From Acetobacteraceae bacterium (lineage in GTDB: Bacteria > Pseudomonadota > Alphaproteobacteria > Acetobacterales > Acetobacteraceae), in assembly GCA_027326105.1 (NCBI GenBank), contig DAHWFB010000082.1:1-48484 (forward strand): a DNA stretch of 48,484 nt. The letters run 5' to 3'. The translations under genes were made by a program, and so were the position numbers. The notes under the pieces were generated by a model. It ran no database searches. It was not told where the DNA came from and was given only the letters and a program-made list of their open reading frames with translations. Positions 42,105-48,484 of the stretch are shown here, piece after piece. Within the stretch, counting starts at the first letter, position 1. Each line of letters starts with the position of its first letter.

Positions 42105-42453
42105 GGATGCACGCAAATGCAAGGCAGCGCTTCCGCCCTGGCCTCCGATCCCCCAGCGGGCGCGCGCGCCGGGCGTGCAAAATACTATTACAAACGGGCG
42201 ACACCGGCGGAGATTCTCCAACCCACGGAAACTTCCTGCAAAACCAGACTCCGGCCCGGCCAGGCCAGGGTTCGGCGGGCTTCCGGCCTGTCAAAGGCTT
42301 TGACATTGCTCCGCCGCCCTTGCCGGAGCGGCGTTTCATTGTTCTCACATGTGTCTCAAATTCCATCACAAGCCCGAGCGTTTTCGTCTCGGCATGATGC
42401 TTGCTTCCCGATTTTGCGTCGATCACGCTGCAACCCGGGAGGCCGGCGGGCCC
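42105..42453 (+). other. Long leader region before metY, no riboswitch recognised
   Basis: No gene is convincing here. There are two alternative short stems around 42308-42333 (GCTCCG with CGGAGC, or CGCCGC with GCGGCG), followed by a T-rich run, and the palindrome CACATGTG near 42348-42355. I looked for SAM-II-type elements, common before alphaproteobacterial met genes, and did not see the characteristic GCTAAAA core. A TTGACA at 42300-42305 lacks a -10 partner. Confidence 0.4.
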
Positions 42454-43737
42454 ATGCGTCAGGAGACCATCGCGATCCACGGCGGCTACGACCGCGATCC
42501 GGTCAGCAAATCGGTCGCGGTGCCGATCTACCAGACCGTCGCCTATGCCTTCGACAGCGCCGACCATGCCGCCGCCCTGTTCAACCTCGAAGTCGAGGGC
42601 AACATCTATTCGCGCATCGGCAACCCCACCAACAACGTCCTCGAAAAGCGCATCGCCGCCCTCGAGGGCGGCGTCGGCGCGCTCACCGTGGGTTGCGGCG
42701 TGGCGGCGGTGGATTACGCGATCTCCACCGTCACCGAGACCGGGGCCAACATCGTCTCCGTTCCCCAACTCTATGGCGCGACCTATACGCTCTTCGCCCA
42801 TATCCTGCCGCGCCGCGGCGTCGCCACCCGCTTCGCGAACAGCGACCAGCCGGAAGACATCGAACCGCTGATCGACGCCGACACCCGCGCCGTCTATTGC
42901 GAGAGCGTGGGCAACCCGGCGGGCAATGTCGCCGACATCGCCGCACTCGCCGCCTGCGCCCATCGCCACGGCGTGCCGCTCATCGTGGACAATACCGTCG
43001 CCACCCCCATCCTGCTGCGCCCGATCGAGCATGGCGCGGACATCGTCCTCCATTCGCTGACCAAGTTCATCGGCGGCCACGGCACCACCCTGGGCGGCAT
43101 CCTCGTCGATTCCGGCCGCTTCGACTGGAAGGCCAACGCGGCGCGCTTTCCGATGATGAGCACGCCCGAGCCTTCCTATCACGACGTCGTCTATACCGAT
43201 CACTACAAGGAGGCCGCCTATATCGGGCGGGCGCGCACGGTCTGCCAGCGCAACACCGGCTCGGTCCTCGCGCCGCTTTCCGCCTTTCTCCTCCTGCAGG
43301 GTCTGGAGACGCTGCCGCTGCGCATCGCGCGCCATGTCGAGAATGCGCGCCTCGTCGCCGCCCATCTGCGCGCCGATCCACGCATCGCCTGGGTCAACCA
43401 CGCGAGCTTTCCGGACAATCCCTATCATGGCCTCGTCGTCCGCTATCTCGGCGGCCAGGCGCCTTCGATCATGACCTTCGGGCTTGCCGGCGGGTTCGCG
43501 GCGGGCAAGCGCTTCTTCGACGCGCTGCGTCTGTTCACCCGTCTGGTCAACATGGGGGACGCGAAATCCCTGGTCACCCACCCGGCTTCCACCACCCACC
43601 GGCAGTTGACGCCCGCGGAGCAGGCGCGGGCCGGGGTTTCGCCGGAGATGATCCGCTTCAGCGTCGGCATCGAGCATATCGACGACCTTCTCGAGGACAT
43701 CGACCAGGCGCTCGACGCCGCCGGAGGCAGACGATGA
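42454..43737 (+). CDS. metY: O-acetylhomoserine (thiol)-lyase / sulfhydrylase
   Basis: A 427-aa PLP enzyme that uses sulfide and O-acetylhomoserine (or O-succinylhomoserine) to make homocysteine. The ATG at 42454 starts MRQETIAIHGGYDRDPVSKSVAVPIYQTVAYAF, the MetY-type N-terminus. PLP-site motifs: GNIYSRIGNPTNNVLEKRIAALEGG, the Schiff-base lysine in VLHSLTKFIGGHGTTLGG. The TTHRQLTPAEQARAGVSPEMIRFSVGIEHIDDL C-terminus is typical. The AGGC stretch before the start is a fair ribosome site. Its TGA overlaps the metA-like ATG. Confidence 0.94.
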   Translation: MRQETIAIHGGYDRDPVSKSVAVPIYQTVAYAFDSADHAAALFNLEVEGNIYSRIGNPTNNVLEKRIAALEGGVGALTVGCGVAAVDYAISTVTETGANIVSVPQLYGATYTLFAHILPRRGVATRFANSDQPEDIEPLIDADTRAVYCESVGNPAGNVADIAALAACAHRHGVPLIVDNTVATPILLRPIEHGADIVLHSLTKFIGGHGTTLGGILVDSGRFDWKANAARFPMMSTPEPSYHDVVYTDHYKEAAYIGRARTVCQRNTGSVLAPLSAFLLLQGLETLPLRIARHVENARLVAAHLRADPRIAWVNHASFPDNPYHGLVVRYLGGQAPSIMTFGLAGGFAAGKRFFDALRLFTRLVNMGDAKSLVTHPASTTHRQLTPAEQARAGVSPEMIRFSVGIEHIDDLLEDIDQALDAAGGRR

Positions 43738-44774
43738 CCGTTCGCCTCGCCCACCCCGAGCGGTCCCTCCGCCGCGGCGCGGCCGACCTCGAAATCGCCC
43801 TCCTCAACAACATGCCCGATCGCGCGCTGCGCCGGACCGAGGGGCAGTTTCTTTCCCTGCTCGACGCCGCATCGGGCGCGCGCCGGGTGCGGTTGCGGCT
43901 CTGTTCGCTGCCGGCGATCCCGCGCGGGGCCGATCTCGCCGCCCATCTCGGGCGCTTCTACGCCCCGCTCGAAAGCCTCGCGGAAAATCCGCCGGATGGG
44001 ATGATCATCACCGGCGCCGAGCCGCGCACCGCCGATCTCACCCACGAGATCTTCTGGCCCGGACTTTGCGACGTGATGGAATTCGCCGCCCGGCGGACGC
44101 GCTCGTGCTTTCTCTCCTGCCTCGCCGCCCACGCCGCCGTCCTGCACTTCGATGCCGTCGCGCGCCGGCGGCTGCCCACCAAATGCACCGGCATCTTCGC
44201 GCACGAGCGTGCGGCGCCCCATCCCCTGACCGCGGGGATCGAGGGCCCGATCCGGCTGCCGCATTCGCGCTGGAACGGGCTCGAGGAGGAGGCACTCCCC
44301 GGTCGCGGCTACCGCGCGCTGCTGCATGCGCCCGCGGCGGGGGTCGGCGTGTTCGTCAAATCCTTCGGCAGTCTCTTCGTCTTTTCCCAGCCCCATCCGG
44401 AGTACGGGGCCGAGATGCCGGGGCGGGAATACCGGCGCGACGTGCGCCGCCATCTCGACGGGCAGCAACCCACCTACCCGGACCTGCCGCTCGGTGTGTT
44501 TCCCTCCCGTCTCGGGGCGCGGCTGCTCGCCTTCCGCGACCGCGCGCGGATCGAGCGCGACCCCGCCCTCTTCGCGGAATTCCCCGCCCTGCCGCAGCCT
44601 TCGGCCGCGCCCTGGCGGGACGCGGCCGTGACGCTGTTCGCCAACTGGCTCGACCTGCTCGCCCCTCAGTTCGCCGCCAGCGCCTTCGCCAGCGCGGGCG
44701 CGGCGGGTGCGCCGGCGAACGTGGTGACCCCGGCGAGCCACGCGTTCGCCACCGCCGGGTGCGCCTTGAGATAG
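43734..44774 (+). CDS. metA: Homoserine O-acyltransferase, MetA/HTS family (divergent)
   Basis: The predicted enzyme activates homoserine for sulfhydrylation. Family residues: IALLNNMPDRALRRTEGQFLSLL at the start, nucleophile Cys129 in SCLAAHAA, His221 and Glu223 in FSQPHPEY. At the position that selects acetyl-CoA (Glu) or succinyl-CoA (Gly) in studied MetA proteins (TGAP-x-x) this one reads TGAEPR, so Arg98 appears there. Specificity is therefore unclear; the co-encoded MetY favours O-acetylhomoserine. The last 33 residues run into the 3' end of the convergent choX-like gene and lie outside the family core. It is coupled to metY by an ATGA overlap. Confidence 0.85.
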   Translation: MTVRLAHPERSLRRGAADLEIALLNNMPDRALRRTEGQFLSLLDAASGARRVRLRLCSLPAIPRGADLAAHLGRFYAPLESLAENPPDGMIITGAEPRTADLTHEIFWPGLCDVMEFAARRTRSCFLSCLAAHAAVLHFDAVARRRLPTKCTGIFAHERAAPHPLTAGIEGPIRLPHSRWNGLEEEALPGRGYRALLHAPAAGVGVFVKSFGSLFVFSQPHPEYGAEMPGREYRRDVRRHLDGQQPTYPDLPLGVFPSRLGARLLAFRDRARIERDPALFAEFPALPQPSAAPWRDAAVTLFANWLDLLAPQFAASAFASAGAAGAPANVVTPASHAFATAGCALR

Positions 44775-45619
44775 GCAGCGGCTGCCGCCTGGCCCGACGC
44801 GTGGGTCTTTTCCACCGTCTGCATCATCGTGTTCTCCATGCCGACGGTGAAGCGCATCTGGGAGAGCAGCTTGCCGAGATTGGGGCAGGACGCCGCCAGC
44901 CCGGTGCGGGAGACGGTATAGACCGTGGCCCCGCCATAGTGCGGGCCGAAATATTTCGCTCCGCCCGAGAGATAGGTGAGGTGGAACTGCACGTTCATCG
45001 GGTGCGGCGCCCAGGCGAGGAAGACGATCCATTGCTTCTTCGCGACATCACGCGCGACCTCGGCCAGCATCCCCTGCTCGGAGGAGGCGACCAGCCGCCA
45101 GCCCTTGAGCCCGTAGGCGTCGGCCGCGATCATCTTGAGGATGGTCTGGTTGGCCGCCGCGCCGGGCTCGATGCCGTAGATCCGATGGCCGAACTTCGCC
45201 GCGTATTTGGCGAGATCGGCAAAGCTCTTCACCCCTCCGGCGGCGACGTAGTCCGGCACCGCGAGCGTGTATTTCGCGCCTTCGAGGTTGATGCCGAGGC
45301 GGGCGATCTTCTTGTCGGCCAGGAGCGGCGCCACGAAATGGGTCTGGGCCGGCATCCAGTTGCCGAGGAAGGCGTCGATCTGGCGGTTGGCGAGCGCCTG
45401 GTAGATCACCGGCACCGAAAGGGTCTTGACCTCGGCCTTGTAGCCGAGAGCGTCGAGCACCACCGCCGTCGCCCCGTCGGTGGTGGCGATGTCGGTCCAG
45501 GGCGGCTCGCCGAAGCTCACCTTCCGGCAGGCCGCCCCATCGGCGAGCGCCCGCCCCGCGCCCGCGCCCATCGTGAGTGCGGCGAGCGCCGCCATCACGC
45601 CTGCTCTCCATCCTCGCAT
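44666..45619 (-). CDS. Choline/glycine-betaine ABC transporter substrate-binding protein (ChoX/ProX-like)
   Basis: The ATG at 45619, behind AGGAGG, yields 317 aa; a longer frame upstream is not supported. A signal peptide ends around ALADGAA. The OpuAC-type domain includes GEPPWTDIATTDGATAVVLDALGY, VIYQALANRQIDAFLGNWMPAQ, IYGIEPGAAANQTI and WIVFLAWAPHPMNVQF, matching ChoX-type choline binding proteins. It follows the choline-sulfatase gene by 43 bp. No ChoVW genes are adjacent. The 3' end overlaps metA by 109 bp. Confidence 0.87.
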   Translation of the reverse strand: MRGWRAGVMAALAALTMGAGAGRALADGAACRKVSFGEPPWTDIATTDGATAVVLDALGYKAEVKTLSVPVIYQALANRQIDAFLGNWMPAQTHFVAPLLADKKIARLGINLEGAKYTLAVPDYVAAGGVKSFADLAKYAAKFGHRIYGIEPGAAANQTILKMIAADAYGLKGWRLVASSEQGMLAEVARDVAKKQWIVFLAWAPHPMNVQFHLTYLSGGAKYFGPHYGGATVYTVSRTGLAASCPNLGKLLSQMRFTVGMENTMMQTVEKTHASGQAAAAAYLKAHPAVANAWLAGVTTFAGAPAAPALAKALAAN

Positions 45620-45662
45620 CGTCGTTCCCTCCTGGTTGAAATGCCGCCGGCACGCATCTGCG

Positions 45663-47177
45663 TCAGGCGCCCACGCGCGGAAAGCGCGACCGCGCCTCGA
45701 GATCGTCGAGCTTGATATGGTTGCGCATGTATTGTTCGCTGGCATCGACGAAGGGCTGGAACTCCCAGGCGCGGTTGCGCCCCTGGCGCAGCGCGGGGGC
45801 GACCAGCAGCCGCCGCCGCTGGCTCTCGCGCACCGCGCGGTCGAGGGCGGCGAGATCCCACCGCCGCGCCACCTCGGCGCGGAACGCTTCCGCCACCGCG
45901 GGCACGCGCCCGGCGCAGTTCTCCCGCTCGTCGGGGTCGGCCACGAGGTCGTAGAGCTGGTCGGGGTCGGCCGGCGAATGGACGAATTTCCAGCGCCCGC
46001 GCCGGATCATCACGATCGGCGCGAGCGCGCCCTCGGCGAGATATTCGCCCACGGCCCCATCCGTCCCGCCGCCCGAGCATTCGGCGAGCAGGCTGCGCCC
46101 GTCTACCGGCAACGCGTAGTCGGGTTCCGCCCCGCCGTGCGCGAGCGCTGCGAGCGTGGGCAGCACATCGACCATGGATGCCGCGCCCTCGACCACGCGC
46201 GGGGAGAACATCGCCGGCGCATGCAGCACGAAGGGTATGCGGCTCGCCGGCTCGAAGAAGTTCATCTTGTACCAGAGCCCGCGCTCGCCGAGCATTTCGC
46301 CGTGGTCGGCGAGCGCGATCGTCACCGCCCCGTCGGCGAGCCCGCTCGCATCGAAGGCAGTGCGCACCTTGCCCATCAGCGCATCCACATAGGCGCTCTC
46401 GGCGTAATAGGCGTGCCGCGCGCGGCGGATCTGCGCCGGCGTCACCGGCCCCGCGTCGGCCGCGATCACCCGGCGCACCCGGCGGCTGTGCGCATCCTCG
46501 GGCGCGGGCGGGTCGGGAAAGCGCGGCATGTCCACCGCGGCATGGTCGAACAGATTCCAGTATTCGGCGGTGATCGCGAAGGGATCGTGCGGATGGGTGA
46601 AGGAGACGACGAGGCAGAACGGCCGCTCGTCGTTGCCGCGGGCGATATCGAACAGCGCGCGCTGGGCGGTGAAGGCGACCTCCTCGTCGTAGTCGATCTG
46701 GTTGGTGCGCACGCAGAGACCGGCCTCGGTCACCGAACTCATGTTGTGGTACCAGTCGGGCCGCGCCTCGGGGGCGCTCCAGTCGGGGGTCCAGCCGAAA
46801 TCGGCGGGATAGATGTCCGTGGTCAGCCGCTCCTCGAAGCCGTGCAACTGGTCGGGGCCGCAGAAATGCATCTTGCCGGCGAGGATGGTGCGATAGCCGG
46901 CGGCGCGCAGATAGTGCGCGAAGGTGGGGATGTCGGCGGCGAAATGGGCGGCGTTGTCATAGACGCCGGAACGGGAGGGCAGGAGCCCCGACATCAGCAC
47001 CGCCCGCGCCGGCGCGCAGAGCGGGCTCACGCAATGGAAATTGCGGAACAGAACGCCGCCTTCGGCGAGCCGGTCCAGCGTCGGCGCCCGCGCCACCGGG
47101 TTGCCCCAGGCCGGCAGGGCGCCGGCGGAAAGCTGGTCCGCCATCAGGACCAGGATATTGGGCCGCCGTGCCGCCAT
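45663..47177 (-). CDS. betC: Choline-sulfatase
   Basis: BetC hydrolyses choline-O-sulfate to choline and sulfate. The 504-aa protein starts RPNILVLMADQLSAGALPAWG, with the metal ligands in MADQ (Asp14, Gln15). The formylglycine-precursor motif is SPLCAPARAVLMSG, Cys54-x-P-x-Arg58. Other family stretches are AGKMHFCGPDQLHGFEERLTTDIYPADFGWTPDW and IALADHGEMLGERGLWYKMNFFEPASRIPFVLHAP. No signal peptide is present, so it is cytoplasmic. It heads the betC-choX minus-strand pair opposite the LysR gene. Confidence 0.94.
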   Translation of the reverse strand: MAARRPNILVLMADQLSAGALPAWGNPVARAPTLDRLAEGGVLFRNFHCVSPLCAPARAVLMSGLLPSRSGVYDNAAHFAADIPTFAHYLRAAGYRTILAGKMHFCGPDQLHGFEERLTTDIYPADFGWTPDWSAPEARPDWYHNMSSVTEAGLCVRTNQIDYDEEVAFTAQRALFDIARGNDERPFCLVVSFTHPHDPFAITAEYWNLFDHAAVDMPRFPDPPAPEDAHSRRVRRVIAADAGPVTPAQIRRARHAYYAESAYVDALMGKVRTAFDASGLADGAVTIALADHGEMLGERGLWYKMNFFEPASRIPFVLHAPAMFSPRVVEGAASMVDVLPTLAALAHGGAEPDYALPVDGRSLLAECSGGGTDGAVGEYLAEGALAPIVMIRRGRWKFVHSPADPDQLYDLVADPDERENCAGRVPAVAEAFRAEVARRWDLAALDRAVRESQRRRLLVAPALRQGRNRAWEFQPFVDASEQYMRNHIKLDDLEARSRFPRVGA

Positions 47178-47269
47178 CGCCTCCGCGCTCCGCCATCGTT
47201 GCCGCCGACGGAGCGGAAGAAAGCACGCGGCGGGCGGGCAAAGGAACGCCCGATCCGGTGATGGATGCT

Positions 47270-47284
47270 ATAAGACGGGCTTAT
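47270..47284. promoter_or_regulatory. LysR-type operator overlapping the regulator's start codon
   Basis: ATAAG (47270-47274), a 5-bp spacer and CTTAT (47280-47284) form a perfect inverted repeat with the T-N11-A pattern of LysR sites. The CTTAT arm includes the first two bases of the lysR-type ATG (47283). TATAAG at 47269-47274 also resembles a -10 box. Confidence 0.6.
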
Positions 47285-48200
47285 GCAGACCCGCACCGAC
47301 CTGCCGCCGCTCGCCGCCCTCCTCGCCTTCGATGCCGCCGCCCGCACCGGAAGCTTCACCGCCGCCGCCCGCACGCTCGGGGCGACCCAGCCGGCGATCA
47401 GCCAGCAGGTCGCGGCACTGGAGGCCGATCTCGGCCGCGCGCTGTTCCGGCGGCGCGCGCAGGGGGTGGCGCTGACGCCCGAGGGGCGGGTGTTCGCCGA
47501 GGCGGTCGAGGCAGCGCTGGCGACACTCGCCCGGGCCACCGCGACCCTGCGCCGGGCGCGCGGGCAGGGCCTGCTCACCGTCGGCACCGACTACGGCTTC
47601 GCCGGCCTCTGGCTGATGCCGCGCCTGGGCGCGCTCGCCGCCCGCCTGCCGGAAACCGAGGTGCGGGTGGTCGCCGCCCAGACCGTGCCCGACCCTTGCG
47701 CCGGCGAGGTGGACGTCGCGATCGGGATGCTCGCCGCGCCGCCGGCCGGGGCGGTGGCGACGCCGCTGTTCGGCGAGCGGGTCCGCGCGGTGGCGGGAGC
47801 GGGCTATGTCGCCCGCCATCCCGAACTTGCCGAGGCCCGCGCGCTCCCTGCCCAGCGGCTGCTGCACCTCGAAAGCCGCGGCGATGCGCCGTGGCTGTCC
47901 TGGCCGAAGTTCCTCGCGGCCCTCGGCCTCGCCGCGGGCAGGCGCGAGGGGGACATGCGCTTCAACACCTATCCGCTGGTGATCCAGGCGACCCTCGCCG
48001 ACCAGGGGGTGGCGCTGGGGTGGGAGCCGCTGGTCGCCGACCTGCTGGCCGAGGGGCGGCTGGTCGGGCTGACGGCGCCGGTCGCGACCGCGCTCGGCTA
48101 CGGCCTCATCGAGCCCGCGGAGCGCCGCTCGGAGCCCGCCATCGCCGCGTTCCGCGGCTGGCTGCTGGAAGCGCGTGGCAGCGGATTCAGTCCCCTCTAG
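47283..48200 (+). CDS. LysR family regulator of choline-sulfate utilisation
   Basis: A 305-aa LysR protein. The N-terminal helix-turn-helix reads LAALLAFDAAARTGSFTAAARTLGATQPAISQQVAALEADLGRALFRR, and the effector domain starts near residue 90 (LLTVGTDYGFAGLWLMPRL). It is divergent from betC over 105 bp, the position of choline-sulfate regulators in bet loci. No upstream ribosome site is seen and the putative -10 box ends 8 bases before the ATG. It likely activates betC and choX in response to choline-O-sulfate or choline. This is inferred from position. Confidence 0.88.
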   Translation: MQTRTDLPPLAALLAFDAAARTGSFTAAARTLGATQPAISQQVAALEADLGRALFRRRAQGVALTPEGRVFAEAVEAALATLARATATLRRARGQGLLTVGTDYGFAGLWLMPRLGALAARLPETEVRVVAAQTVPDPCAGEVDVAIGMLAAPPAGAVATPLFGERVRAVAGAGYVARHPELAEARALPAQRLLHLESRGDAPWLSWPKFLAALGLAAGRREGDMRFNTYPLVIQATLADQGVALGWEPLVADLLAEGRLVGLTAPVATALGYGLIEPAERRSEPAIAAFRGWLLEARGSGFSPL

Positions 48201-48204
48201 CCCA

Positions 48205-48287
48205 CCGCATCCGCCGCGATCCCGCGCCACCGGGTTCCCCGGGCGACGGGCGCGGCTGCCCGACGCGCCCGTCGATCGCGGATGCGG
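48205..48287 (+). terminator. Long inverted repeat after the LysR gene
   Basis: CCGCATCCGC (48205-48214) and GCGGATGCGG (48278-48287) are perfect 10-bp arms around a 63-base GC-rich interior. They could form a large stem or the ends of a decayed element. No T-run follows. Confidence 0.35.
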
Positions 48288-48295
48288 TTGGGTAG

Positions 48296-48317
48296 GATAT
48301 CGGTTAGTTACGATATC
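48296..48317. promoter_or_regulatory. Palindromic operator-like site near the window end
   Basis: GATATCG (48296-48302), 8 bases and CGATATC (48311-48317) are perfect inverted 7-bp arms. It is AT-richer than its surroundings and resembles a TetR/PadR-type operator. From here to 48484 I see no gene that can be supported; an ATG at 48438 opens a frame to the edge that is too short to judge. Confidence 0.5.
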
Positions 48318-48484
48318 GCAACGAATAGGGCGCGCAAGGGCGCCGCGGATCACGCGGGTTTCAGAAAACCGCGGGGCGTGGGGTGGAGGGGTGCCGGCGG
48401 CGGGGTGGAATGGGCCGGCGCGTGCGCGGGCGCGGACATGACCGGCGGCGGACGGCGCGCCGGCCGCAGGGCAGCGGGCGCCGA

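Noticed and set aside
42300-42305. TTGACA as a -35 box for metY
   Set aside because: No -10 hexamer is present at 16-18 bp; the spacer end is CCGGAG.
48438-48484. Start of a gene at the window edge (MTGGGRRAGRR)
   Set aside because: Fewer than 16 codons are visible, they are low-complexity, and no ribosome site supports it.

Overview
The window is chromosomal DNA of a high-GC alphaproteobacterium. The best guess is the Rhodospirillales/Acetobacterales (Acetobacteraceae-like). This rests on the gene order bamE / ubiquinol-cytochrome c chaperone / DUF177 / rpmF / plsX / fabH / ihfA / merR, on the riboflavin operon containing a ribBX-type gene, and on an AT-rich double hairpin after merR. No phage, insertion sequence, CRISPR array or rRNA was seen. 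One tRNA gene (Tyr, GTA) is present.

Layout. 1-13 kb is core metabolism. A partial hemB faces away from a tightly packed operon rpiB-glyA-nrdR-ribD-ribE-ribBX-ribH-nusB-thiL (sugar phosphate isomerase, one-carbon metabolism, dNTP regulation, riboflavin synthesis, transcription antitermination, thiamine phosphate kinase). It is followed by bamE and the operon of chaperone, DUF177, rpmF, plsX, fabH, ihfA and merR. 13-17 kb carries a quinone oxidoreductase, a DMT transporter and an esterase (all overlapping starts and stops), an opposing DNA glycosylase, and tRNA-Tyr. 17-24 kb holds a HAD phosphatase, a three-gene FrcBCA-type sugar ABC transporter, pyrD, a HAD-IIA hydrolase and a cold-shock gene with a possible coupled leader peptide. 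24-31 kb holds cydDC, a GntR/FadR regulator and an HlyD/ATPase/ABC-2 exporter. 31-36 kb holds a GMC oxidoreductase, a flavin reductase and a ClC-type chloride transporter.

The most unusual part is 37.2-42.1 kb on the minus strand. It encodes a free-standing carrier-protein/thioesterase didomain, a DUF3050 protein that looks like a heme-oxygenase-like diiron oxidase, and a free-standing AMP-forming acyl ligase. An oxidoreductase and a solute-binding protein follow. A full match to the sigma-54 promoter consensus lies in front of the DUF3050 gene. I read this as a small uncharacterised biosynthetic cluster in which an activated acyl or amino acid is loaded on a carrier, oxidised and released. 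Its product is unknown.

42.4-48.2 kb is sulfur and choline metabolism: metY plus a divergent metA-like gene on the plus strand, then choX-like and choline-sulfatase genes on the minus strand with a divergent LysR regulator. The regulator's likely operator overlaps its own start codon. This set would import choline or choline-O-sulfate and hydrolyse the sulfate ester, and the neighbouring metYA pair uses reduced sulfur.
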